DNA from: Pseudoalteromonas rubra
Lineage (GTDB): Bacteria > Pseudomonadota > Gammaproteobacteria > Enterobacterales > Alteromonadaceae
DNA: 64,000 nt
Assembly (NCBI RefSeq): GCF_005887115.1
Contig: NZ_PNCJ01000008.1
Span: 124,001-188,000, forward strand
Reading direction: 5' to 3'
A program made the position numbers and the translations under genes. Positions 46,579 to 54,614 of this stretch are shown one piece after another. The notes under the pieces were generated by a model that had not been told where the DNA came from, ran no database searches, and saw nothing but the letters and a program-made list of their open reading frames with translations. The first letter of the stretch is position 1; every line of letters starts with the position of its first letter.

Positions 46579-47618
46579 AACTGTTCCTGCTGTACTACAT
46601 GATCGAACATCTGGGTCACCCGTTCAACAGAGATCTGACTCATCAAATCGCCGCCCTTCACACGAGTGCCCCATTTGAGCTGCTGTGTCGTTTTGCCCTT
46701 TTGTGCCAAAACGTTGTCATGGTAAACCTCGACCACATAATCCTGATAAAGGTATGGACCGGTGCGTTTAGGGTTAGAGTGAGCGTATAAACCAATCACG
46801 GGCGTGCCAACCGTCACCGCCATATGGGCAGGTCCGGTGTCTGGCGCCAATACCAGCTGTGCTTGCTCCAACACGCACAACAAGGCTTTTAGTTTGGTTT
46901 TACCGACCAGATTTACAATGTCGCACTGAGCGTGGCGGAGTATTTCATCACTGAGGTTACGCTCGAGTTCGGTCGGTCCACCGGTAAGCACCACGCTAAA
47001 GCCTTGCGCCGCAGCATGATCAGCCAGTGCAGCATACCGTTCAGGCAACCAGTTTCGTTCGGCTTTACTGGCCGCGGGAGAAATCACAAAAATGCGTGTC
47101 AGCCCGTTTAAAAGAGCGCTTGCCTCCTGCTTATCTGTATCGCTCACCGGCATTTCCCAGCGTGGGGCGTCACACTCAGCCCCTATCGCACGGGCAAAAT
47201 TTTGAAACCCTTCGAGCACATGCGGTTCACTTTGTGGCTCAATGCGCTGGTTGATCACCAGTGAATGCAGCTCTTTGGAGCGACCCTTATCAAAGCCAAT
47301 TTTAACTTTTGCAGGAATACACCGGGCGGCCAGATTAGCTCGAAATGCCACCTGCATATGCAGAAGCACATCGAACTTGTGTCCTTTGAAGCGGGCTTTT
47401 AGCTGCTTAAACGCCGCTTTGCCCTGCTTTTTGTCAAAAATAACAAACTCCACCCCAGGCAGATCCGCCAGTAGCATGGCTTCAACCTTGCCAATCACCC
47501 AAGTGATCTTTGCCTGAGGGTGCGCCCGCTGAATCGCCTGAACCGCTGCAACGGCATGGCATACATCACCAATGGCCGAAAGCCGAAGAATACAAATAGA
47601 AGAAATTGCCTGAGACAC
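46575..47618 (-). CDS. LPS heptosyltransferase (GT9 family)
   Basis: A glycosyltransferase of about 347 residues, WaaC/WaaF type, moving heptose from ADP-heptose to the inner core of lipopolysaccharide. The N-terminal CILRLSAIGDVCHAV has the catalytic aspartate; the nucleotide-binding half has ISPAASKAERNWLPERYAAL and LVLAPDTGPAHMAVTVGTPV. A GTG at 47618 (AGGCGA upstream) is preferred over a start at 47678, which adds 20 unconserved residues. Whether it adds heptose I or II is not clear. Confidence 0.87.
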   Translation of the reverse strand: MSQAISSICILRLSAIGDVCHAVAAVQAIQRAHPQAKITWVIGKVEAMLLADLPGVEFVIFDKKQGKAAFKQLKARFKGHKFDVLLHMQVAFRANLAARCIPAKVKIGFDKGRSKELHSLVINQRIEPQSEPHVLEGFQNFARAIGAECDAPRWEMPVSDTDKQEASALLNGLTRIFVISPAASKAERNWLPERYAALADHAAAQGFSVVLTGGPTELERNLSDEILRHAQCDIVNLVGKTKLKALLCVLEQAQLVLAPDTGPAHMAVTVGTPVIGLYAHSNPKRTGPYLYQDYVVEVYHDNVLAQKGKTTQQLKWGTRVKGGDLMSQISVERVTQMFDHVVQQEQL

Positions 47619-47752
47619 ACACTTCGCCTGTAACTGAAAATAAGCATCCGATCTTAAATAAAACCCATCATTTTGCAACCAGTGAGATTTTCCCCGAAGG
47701 GAAAAGTCGTTACACTGGCGCTTGTCGTTGCAGCGCGCACTACAGAGAAGTC

Positions 47753-48487
47753 ATGCTAAAAATAGAAAAACACCATACTCATTATTTGCTTCGCACCAGC
47801 CATACACCTGAGACCCTGTCTCTGGACTGGTTTAACCTGACCTACTGGCAACAACACAACGCCGTTGTGACGTCTAAGCAAGGGCGTGCAGCGGCCTGGT
47901 TCGTGCGCTATAGACCGCATAATATTGCGGTGCTCAAACATTATTGGCGTGGTGGCTTGATTGGCAAGTTACTCAAAGATCAATACTTGTATACCGGCCT
48001 AAAACATACCCGGGTGTATCTGGAACTGGATTTACTCAATCAGCTTGCCAATCTGGGCTTACCGGTTCCAACGCCTTTAGGAGCTCGCGTGAGCGTATCA
48101 GCCGGAATTTATCGCGCCGATATATTAACGGATGCCATCGCTGGTGCACAAAGCTTATGTGAACGGCTGCAATCGGCACCGCTATCTGTACAAGATTGGC
48201 AGCAGGTCGCATCCACTCTTGCTCGCTTTCATCAGGCCGGAGCGTATCATGACGATTTAAATTGCAACAATATTCTCTTTGACAAGAGCGGCGAGGTTTA
48301 TCTGATTGATTTTGATAAGGGCGCACTCAGAACACCCGAGACCGCCTGGCAACAAGCGAACCTCGACCGGCTGGCACGTTCGCTTAAAAAAGAGGCATCC
48401 CGTTCAACCCAATTCTTCTGCTCTGAGGGCGACTGGCAAACATGTCTCGATGCCTATCGCAATGCAATGACAAAAAAGCCGGTATAA
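47753..48487 (+). CDS. kdkA: Kdo kinase KdkA
   Basis: A 244-residue kinase that phosphorylates Kdo in the lipopolysaccharide inner core, resembling the Haemophilus KdkA protein. The GRAAAWFV and HYWRGGLIGKL segments, the catalytic HDDLNCNNILF and YLIDFDKG motifs mark a protein-kinase-like fold. An open frame extends upstream to 47606, but the ATG at 47753 gives the family length and avoids overlap with the divergent heptosyltransferase. A terminator overlaps its last codons. Confidence 0.9.
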   Translation: MLKIEKHHTHYLLRTSHTPETLSLDWFNLTYWQQHNAVVTSKQGRAAAWFVRYRPHNIAVLKHYWRGGLIGKLLKDQYLYTGLKHTRVYLELDLLNQLANLGLPVPTPLGARVSVSAGIYRADILTDAIAGAQSLCERLQSAPLSVQDWQQVASTLARFHQAGAYHDDLNCNNILFDKSGEVYLIDFDKGALRTPETAWQQANLDRLARSLKKEASRSTQFFCSEGDWQTCLDAYRNAMTKKPV

Positions 48488-48499
48488 ACCGGCTTTTCG
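48472..48499. terminator. Bidirectional terminator overlapping the kdkA 3' end
   Basis: AAAAGCCGGT (48474-48483) pairs with ACCGGCTTTT (48488-48497) around ATAA. The left arm encodes the last residues of KdkA. It also lies 19 bp past hldE on the other strand. Confidence 0.85.
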
Positions 48500-48517
48500 C
48501 TCTATTAGTTCGCAGAG

Positions 48518-49963
48518 TTAGTCTGTTTCTCGTGCTTTGGCAATGATGTTAGACGTCGAGCATCCATCCAGAAATGGCAGGACATCAACCTGCCCGCCCA
48601 TTGCTAAGACATGATCAGCGCCGGCTATTTCGGATACCTGATAATCACCGCCTTTCACCAGAATATGGGGGCTGATCTGCTCAATCAGTTTAGCAGGTGT
48701 ATCGTTTTCACTCTCCTTGCCAAAGGGGATCACCCAGTCAACAGAGGCCAGCGCAGACAACACCATAGCCCGTTCATTGAGTGGGTTGATTGGCCGCTCC
48801 GGACCTTTCAGTCTGGAAATTGACTCATCATTGTTAAGTCCCACGACCAGTCTGTCACCTCTGGCTTTTGCTTGCGCCAGATAACGGACATGCCCGGCAT
48901 GGAGAATATCGAAGCAGCCATTGGTGAACACGATGGTTTCGCCGTTTTGCTTGGCAAACTCAATATGCTTGAGCACTTCCTCATATGGCGTCTGGTAATG
49001 CTCGCCAGTCTGGCGCAAGTACTGGCCCAACTTACGGCTCAACTCCTCCGGGGTCACTGTGGCAGCCCCCAGCTTAGCAACGGCGATGCCTGCCGCCAGA
49101 TTAGCCAGTTCCACAGCTTCACTGGGTGAAAACCCTGCCCCCAGCATAGTCGTCAGTGTCGCAATCACAGTATCGCCTGCACCTGTCACATCGCTCACTT
49201 CCTGGACCTGTGCAGCAAAATCGTGTTTCTCATCTTGGGTGATCAGCGACATACCCTGCTCTGAGCGAGTCAACAGCATAGCCCCTATGCCAGCTTGCTT
49301 TATCAGCGCTCTGGCACTGGTTGTCAGCGTCACTTCATCACGGTTATCTCCACCTGCAAGGCGGAATTCATTGAGGTTAGGTGTAATATAATCTGCGCCT
49401 CGATAGCGGCTTAGATCAGACGATTTCGGGTCAATCAGAACCGTTTTTCCTGCCGCTTTGGCCACGGTAATCATCTCTTCAATGCAGGTTAAGGCCCCTT
49501 TGTTGTAATCCGAGAACAGGACAAAATCATAGTCGTTGACAACCTGTTCCAGACGGGTCAAAAGCAGCTGACTATGAGACTGTACAAATGGCTCTTCAAG
49601 ATCTAACCGGACAACCTGTTGATGACGGCTAATCACGCGCATTTTGGCTATGGTTGGCAGTTCAGCAACCGTTACTAATTGCGACGCAATCTGCTCTTTT
49701 GCCAGAATAGACTCCAGCTGGCGACCATTGTCATCTTCACCAATCAGACCCAACAACCCAACCTGTCCATCCAGGTGGGCGATGTTTTTCGCCACGTTTG
49801 CGGCACCACCGGCCTTATCTTCAAGACTACTGACTTTGACGACCGGGACGGGCGCTTCCGGAGATATGCGCCCTGTGTCGCCATGCCAATATCTATCCAG
49901 CATAACATCACCGACTACCAGAACTTTAGCCTGGTTTAAGTTTCTCAGCGCACTCAGATTCAT
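48518..49963 (-). CDS. hldE: Bifunctional heptose kinase/adenylyltransferase HldE
   Basis: A 481-residue fusion enzyme of ADP-heptose synthesis. The N-terminal ribokinase-like half (about 1-320) has GGAANVAKN and the catalytic [10 protein letters not shown]; it phosphorylates heptose-7-phosphate at C1. The C-terminal nucleotidyltransferase half has [20 protein letters not shown] with the HxGH motif, and adds AMP. Its start overlaps the gmhA stop by 4 bp. Together gmhA, hldE and gmhB cover three consecutive steps of the pathway. Confidence 0.95.
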   Translation of the reverse strand: MNLSALRNLNQAKVLVVGDVMLDRYWHGDTGRISPEAPVPVVKVSSLEDKAGGAANVAKNIAHLDGQVGLLGLIGEDDNGRQLESILAKEQIASQLVTVAELPTIAKMRVISRHQQVVRLDLEEPFVQSHSQLLLTRLEQVVNDYDFVLFSDYNKGALTCIEEMITVAKAAGKTVLIDPKSSDLSRYRGADYITPNLNEFRLAGGDNRDEVTLTTSARALIKQAGIGAMLLTRSEQGMSLITQDEKHDFAAQVQEVSDVTGAGDTVIATLTTMLGAGFSPSEAVELANLAAGIAVAKLGAATVTPEELSRKLGQYLRQTGEHYQTPYEEVLKHIEFAKQNGETIVFTNGCFDILHAGHVRYLAQAKARGDRLVVGLNNDESISRLKGPERPINPLNERAMVLSALASVDWVIPFGKESENDTPAKLIEQISPHILVKGGDYQVSEIAGADHVLAMGGQVDVLPFLDGCSTSNIIAKARETD

Positions 49964-50553
49964 GCTGATTGCTCCGCAATGACCATGTCCACGGCTTCAC
50001 ATAACCAGTGGCCAATAAACATATGTGCTTCCTGGATCCGCGCGGTTTCGTCAAAATCTATGATAATTGGCAACCTGGCAATGTCCTTCACTGTTCCACC
50101 ACTGCGGCCAGTTAAAGCAACCGTAAAAGCACCGATCTCATTCGCCGCTTTGAGCGCAAGGTTAATGTTTTCACTGGTACCGGATGTCGTCAGACCAATC
50201 ACCAAATCTTCAGGTTTACAAAGGGCCTGAACCTGGCGCTCAAAGACCGTGTCAAAGTGGTAGTCGTTGCTGTGTGCGGTCAAAATGGAGGTATCAGTTG
50301 TTAACGCAATGGACGCCAAAGGGCCACGCTCTAACTTATAACGAACCACAAACTCCGCAGCCAAATGCTGCGCATCAGCCGCACTACCACCATTACCAAA
50401 CCAGATCACCTTGCCACCCGCTTCCAGCGTTGCTTTACAAGCAGCCAACAATTCCAGTGACTGGGCGTGATAATCAGCCATTTTTGCGAACAATGCCATG
50501 TGTCGCTCTAAGCTGGCCTGATAACTTTGTTTGATGTGATCATTGATTGACAT
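49960..50553 (-). CDS. gmhA: Sedoheptulose-7-phosphate isomerase GmhA
   Basis: A 197-residue SIS-domain isomerase, first enzyme of ADP-heptose synthesis. The phosphate-binding motif is [19 protein letters not shown], and [19 protein letters not shown] plus the zinc-ligand region FIGHWLCE are typical. Translation is coupled to hldE. It is related to DiaA-like SIS proteins, but the hldE partnership supports GmhA. Confidence 0.92.
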   Translation of the reverse strand: MSINDHIKQSYQASLERHMALFAKMADYHAQSLELLAACKATLEAGGKVIWFGNGGSAADAQHLAAEFVVRYKLERGPLASIALTTDTSILTAHSNDYHFDTVFERQVQALCKPEDLVIGLTTSGTSENINLALKAANEIGAFTVALTGRSGGTVKDIARLPIIIDFDETARIQEAHMFIGHWLCEAVDMVIAEQSA

Positions 50554-50643
50554 AGTGATCCTTAAAAAATAATGCGACTTTGCATTCGTTGCAAAATCAA
50601 ATATAACCCGTGTTTAAATAATGGGGAGACGCTTCGCACCCAG

Positions 50644-52092
50644 TTACCAGTATACATTGACGGACAACCAAGTGTAGCTTTCTCCGAAAACGTCTTTCCC
50701 GTAGGTCAATGATGTTTCCACTTGCTTGTCGTACATCTGTCGAGTATTGGACACAGACAGCTCGACAGCTTGCTCATACACATCGCCAGTTTGACCAAGT
50801 TCATTGAGGTAATTACTGGTATTGTCAACCGTTGAGAGTTTCATTCGCCACAGAGACTCAAGATTCTCTCGATAACTCACTTCCAGCATATGCGCATCTG
50901 TGGGCGCCGCATCACCAAATGTGCGCTGATTTGCCGCAGCATGGCCCACCACAAAACCGTCTATGGTATTGCCAGCTTTGGAGTATATCTCATTGACATA
51001 CCAGAGGCTGTGCATATTCGTATACTCATAGCGCAATGTGATATCTGTGGTCAATGACGGTAAGTACACACCAAAACTGGCTACCGTATTACCAAATTGG
51101 TAGTTCTTATGATTTTTGGTGTCTTCCCCACCATATTCAAGATACCACTGAACAGGTTGTATCCAGTTGGTTGTAAATGTACTGGTGATGGTAGCCCATT
51201 GATCTCCCAGCTCATTATCCATACTGCCTGTCAATCCTCGATTGTCATTGCCGGCAGGGTCAAAATAGGCTTTTACAACATCTTTAACGTCAACTTTTCT
51301 CGGTCCCCCACCAAATTGCATCATGCGGTTTATGGCGATTTTCCAATTGTCCAGCGGTTCAAAGCTGATGTGCGTACCTGCAAGTTTTGGTGTGCCGTCA
51401 TGCAACTCGCCTTGGTAATTAATGCCTTTTTCAACACGATCCAGTTCGGAGTAAAAAAGCTCGAAGTCAAAATTCCACCAATTATCCAGCGGTAGGTTTA
51501 ATCCTAACGAAGCAGACAATGGGGCTTTGGCATTGTTTGAATATACCTGAGCACTGTGCTTGAACGGTGAGAACCAATGCTCTTTATAGCCTAAAGTGAG
51601 CTGCAGGTTATCTCCACCTAAGGCATAGAAAGTGTTATAGGGCACAACCTTACCAGCATCCACACGATACTCCGCGCCGATTTGAACCAGGCTGGTGTCA
51701 CTACCACGCCATACTCCATCAATCGATAGCTCCGCATACTCACTACTGTGGTTTCCACGATCATTCGCAAGTTGCTGTGTTTCACCCGAGTCTATCCGCA
51801 ACTTAACGCCACGGCGCGTAATCGCGTCTCTTTGTAGATAAGGCGCTAATCGGGTTTTAATACTCTGAAACAAAGCCGGATCAAGTGTTTCAAGCTGAAA
51901 CAAGGTTTTATTGATCTCTGTAATACGATAAGGCTTAGCCATAGGCACTGTACCCGTTAAGGCAAACATCTGATCTATTTGGTATTCAAGAATGTTGTCT
52001 TTGCCTAACGGTAAAAAAGCCGTTGGCATGGCAAAAGACTGCGCTGCACCCAGCAGACACAAAGAAGACAGCGTGATTTTACGAAAGGACAA
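50644..52092 (-). CDS. Wzi-like capsule assembly outer-membrane protein
   Basis: A protein of about 482 residues resembling Wzi, an outer-membrane beta-barrel lectin that anchors capsule to the surface. The start chosen is TTG at 52092 with AAAGG upstream, giving the clean signal peptide SFRKITLSSLCLLGAAQSFA; an earlier TTG at 52161 adds an unlikely leader. The barrel shows alternating aromatic strands and ends in VNVYW, an outer-membrane-type terminal aromatic. It sits between gmhA and divergent waaA, away from any capsule synthesis genes in the window. Confidence 0.83.
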   Translation of the reverse strand: MSFRKITLSSLCLLGAAQSFAMPTAFLPLGKDNILEYQIDQMFALTGTVPMAKPYRITEINKTLFQLETLDPALFQSIKTRLAPYLQRDAITRRGVKLRIDSGETQQLANDRGNHSSEYAELSIDGVWRGSDTSLVQIGAEYRVDAGKVVPYNTFYALGGDNLQLTLGYKEHWFSPFKHSAQVYSNNAKAPLSASLGLNLPLDNWWNFDFELFYSELDRVEKGINYQGELHDGTPKLAGTHISFEPLDNWKIAINRMMQFGGGPRKVDVKDVVKAYFDPAGNDNRGLTGSMDNELGDQWATITSTFTTNWIQPVQWYLEYGGEDTKNHKNYQFGNTVASFGVYLPSLTTDITLRYEYTNMHSLWYVNEIYSKAGNTIDGFVVGHAAANQRTFGDAAPTDAHMLEVSYRENLESLWRMKLSTVDNTSNYLNELGQTGDVYEQAVELSVSNTRQMYDKQVETSLTYGKDVFGESYTWLSVNVYW

Positions 52093-52231
52093 CTTAAAAC
52101 CTTTGAAATTGGAGATTTTGTCCGATCCTAGCAAATTCCAGTCCACGGGGCACCTCAACAACTGTGATAATTTGTACGCCTGTTATCGCTTTTTCAGACC
52201 GACAAGGTAAAATAAGCGTTTTTTTACACTG

Positions 52232-53512
52232 ATGGCTGCCATGATTCGACATTTATATTCCCTGCTACTGCTCGTGTTGTGCCCAATCATTGTGGCATAT
52301 CTATACGTTATCAGAGGAAAAAAGAACGCTTTTTATAAAGCAAATTTCTCTGAACGATTCGGTGTTGTTCCCTCTGGCACATCACAGCAAGCGATTATGA
52401 TGCATTGTGCCTCTGTCGGCGAAGTACTGGCCGCCGCGCCGCTTATCAGGGCATTACTGGCCGAATACCCTGATACCCCTTTTGTACTGACATGCAACAC
52501 ACCAACAGGACGGGAGCAACTCACTCAATTGTTTCACAAAGAGGAGCGAGACATCACGATTTGCTATTTGCCAATCGACTTTGCCTTCGCGACACGACGA
52601 TTTATCAGAAAACTACGCCCTAAACTCCTGCTGGTGCTTGAAACTGAGCTTTGGCCAAACTTGTTCTATTACGCTAAAAAGGCAGCCTGCCCCGTTGCTG
52701 TAGTCAACGCGCGCCTGTCAGAAAAATCTCAGGCCGGTTATCAAAAAGTAGCACCTCTAAGCCAATTTCTGATGAACCAGATAGACATGCTTGCAAGCCA
52801 CAACAAAGAAGATGCGGAGCGGTTTGTCGAGCTGGGACTGGCAAGAGAAAAAGTAGCGGTAACGGGATCCATCAAATTTGATATCAGCCTGGATGATAAT
52901 CAGCAGGAAAAAATTGATTCGATTAAAGCGCAACTGGGTACACGCCCAGTCTGGGTTGCTGGCTCCACGCATCCCTTGGAGCACGAGCAGGTGTTAGCGG
53001 CACATCAACAACTATTGACTCAGTTACCCGACGCGCTGTTGATCATAGCCCCCAGACACCCCGAACAATTCGATAAAGTCGCGGCTTTGATTGAAGCACA
53101 GACACTTAGCTATAGCCGTCGCTCTCAGCAATACAACGCATCCTCACAAGTACTGCTGGCAGACACTCTGGGTGAGTTAAAGCTCCTTTACGGATGTGGT
53201 CAGGTTGCCTACATTGGCGGTAGCCTGATTGAACGCGGCGGCCACAACCCGCTGGAGGCCGCGGCCTGCTCGGTGGGCGTGCTGACTGGACCACATACCT
53301 ATAACTTTGCCCATATTTACCCCGAGCTGATCTCGATGCAAGGTGCTATAGAGGTGGCAGATCCTCAGATGCTTACCGATACTTTGCTGGTCTATCTGCG
53401 CGCAAAGCAAGATGCCACAGAACTTGGGGCACGCGCAAAAGCCTGCCTGGCACGCAATCAAGGCGCCATAGCGCGCAGTATTTCTATGATAAACGCTCTT
53501 TTGGGAAAATAA
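52232..53512 (+). CDS. waaA: Kdo transferase WaaA
   Basis: A 426-residue membrane-anchored glycosyltransferase adding Kdo to lipid A precursor. The N-terminal hydrophobic anchor is followed by the catalytic glutamate in MMHCASVGEVLAAAPLI, ETELWPNLFYYAKK, and the CMP-Kdo-binding half with GSTHPLEHEQVL and GGHNPLEAAA. ATG at 52241 is an alternative start; neither has a clear ribosome site. The DUF1415 gene starts one base after its stop. Confidence 0.94.
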   Translation: MAAMIRHLYSLLLLVLCPIIVAYLYVIRGKKNAFYKANFSERFGVVPSGTSQQAIMMHCASVGEVLAAAPLIRALLAEYPDTPFVLTCNTPTGREQLTQLFHKEERDITICYLPIDFAFATRRFIRKLRPKLLLVLETELWPNLFYYAKKAACPVAVVNARLSEKSQAGYQKVAPLSQFLMNQIDMLASHNKEDAERFVELGLAREKVAVTGSIKFDISLDDNQQEKIDSIKAQLGTRPVWVAGSTHPLEHEQVLAAHQQLLTQLPDALLIIAPRHPEQFDKVAALIEAQTLSYSRRSQQYNASSQVLLADTLGELKLLYGCGQVAYIGGSLIERGGHNPLEAAACSVGVLTGPHTYNFAHIYPELISMQGAIEVADPQMLTDTLLVYLRAKQDATELGARAKACLARNQGAIARSISMINALLGK

Positions 53513-54061
53513 ATGCACCATATTGCCGTCAAAGCGATGCAAAACTGGGTCAGCTCAGTAATTGTAAAATATAACTTCTGCCCGTTTGCCCGCAAGGAAG
53601 TTGAGCAAAACGCCATTCATTACCGTGTCTGCGAGTCACAAAAACACGAAGATGCCGTCATGGACATGCTGGATGAGTGTCAGGTATTGGCCGACACACC
53701 AGAGCGGGAAACCAGCCTGCTTATTTTCACCGCTGGCTTTAACGATTTTGATGACTTCTTAGATTTGGTAGATTTAGCGAATGCATTGCTGGTCGCACAA
53801 GGCTACGAAGGGGTTTTCCAGCTTGCCAACTTCCACCCAGATTATGTATTCGCTGATTCAGAGCAAGATGATCCGGCCAACTATACCAACCGTGCCCCTT
53901 ACCCTGCTTTGCATGTGATCCGTGAAGCAAGTATGGCTGAGGCACTGGAAACCTACGACGACCCGGAATCTATTCCGGATAATAATATCCGCCTGGCACG
54001 CAGAAAAGGCGCCGCATTTTGGCAGCAACTGCTACGCCAGTGTCACCCGCGCCAGGATTAA
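53513..54061 (+). CDS. DUF1415 family protein
   Basis: A 182-residue protein of the DUF1415 family, small cytoplasmic proteins of unknown role. Conserved stretches are WVSSVIVKYNFCPFARKEV, a long acidic middle, and FQLANFHPDYVFADSEQDD followed by NRAPYPALHVIREAS. Conserved cysteine and histidine residues suggest a metal or redox site but this is a guess. It directly abuts waaA, so it is probably cotranscribed, and is closed by a terminator. Confidence 0.85.
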   Translation: MHHIAVKAMQNWVSSVIVKYNFCPFARKEVEQNAIHYRVCESQKHEDAVMDMLDECQVLADTPERETSLLIFTAGFNDFDDFLDLVDLANALLVAQGYEGVFQLANFHPDYVFADSEQDDPANYTNRAPYPALHVIREASMAEALETYDDPESIPDNNIRLARRKGAAFWQQLLRQCHPRQD

Positions 54062-54099
54062 GCATTGGGCGGTTTGAGCCGCCCTAAATGCTATTTTTT
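54061..54099. terminator. Terminator after the DUF1415 gene
   Basis: AGCATTGGGCGG pairs with CCGCCC and AATGCT across a TTTGAG loop (a TA bulge interrupts the right arm), then ATTTTTTAA. It serves the plus-strand gene; its tail overlaps the end of ydbL on the minus strand. Confidence 0.8.
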
Positions 54100-54411
54100 A
54101 ACCCATTTACCATCAACTTTAACAAAATGGCCCGGCGCCGTTTTCGCAAAGGTTTTCTTAGCTGCCATAGCTTCGACCTGGCTCAGACTAATGCCATTTT
54201 TCTTGGCAAGTTGCTGATACTTGGCCTTACGCTTGCTGTTTACTTCATCAACCAGCTTTTGGACTTCACTGCTGCCTTTAATCACGCCAAGATAGCCGGC
54301 AGCGGTTTCTCCCACCAAGCCCTGGGACTTGGCGTCATCCAGTGAAATAGCAAACACCGAAAAGCTCATGCAAGCCGCGGCAATCGTTGTCAGTAACTTA
54401 GATGCATTCAT
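54091..54411 (-). CDS. ydbL: YdbL family protein
   Basis: A 106-residue exported protein (DUF1318). The signal peptide is MNASKLLTTIAAACMSFSVFA, and the body has SLDDAKSQGLVGETAAGYLG and VDEVNSKRKAKYQQLAKKNG as in YdbL. In E. coli ydbL is the third gene of ydbH-ynbE-ydbL, an envelope lipid transport operon, and the same order is kept here; ydbL is a suggested periplasmic regulator or chaperone of the YdbH-YnbE complex. Confidence 0.9.
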   Translation of the reverse strand: MNASKLLTTIAAACMSFSVFAISLDDAKSQGLVGETAAGYLGVIKGSSEVQKLVDEVNSKRKAKYQQLAKKNGISLSQVEAMAAKKTFAKTAPGHFVKVDGKWVKK

Positions 54412-54422
54412 GATCTGGCTCC

Positions 54423-54602
54423 TTAGAATAGTTCACTGTCATCGCTGAACAGATCATCCAGCTCTTTGTCGACCTTAACACGGATCTCGTGGTCAACTTT
54501 GACGTTTAAGTTGATGGTGATAGGCTCTTTGGTTTCCACCTGTACTTTGTGTGTACAGGCCGATACCAAACAAGCAAACACCAAAATTAGCATCCATTTC
54601 AT
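54423..54602 (-). CDS. ynbE: YnbE family lipoprotein
   Basis: A 59-residue protein: MKWMLILVFACLVSAC is a lipoprotein signal with the lipidated cysteine at residue 16, then a short beta-rich body (VETKEPITINLNVKVDHEIR) and an acidic tail ending SDDSELF. YnbE is an outer-membrane partner that extends the YdbH bridge by beta-strand addition. It lies between ydbH (12 bp) and ydbL (11 bp) in one operon. Confidence 0.9.
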   Translation of the reverse strand: MKWMLILVFACLVSACTHKVQVETKEPITINLNVKVDHEIRVKVDKELDDLFSDDSELF

Positions 54603-54614
54603 GCTGAGTTGCTC

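Noticed and set aside
47606-47752. 49-residue N-terminal extension of kdkA
   Set aside because: It overlaps the divergent heptosyltransferase start, is not like KdkA, and a good start with GAGAAG upstream exists at 47753.
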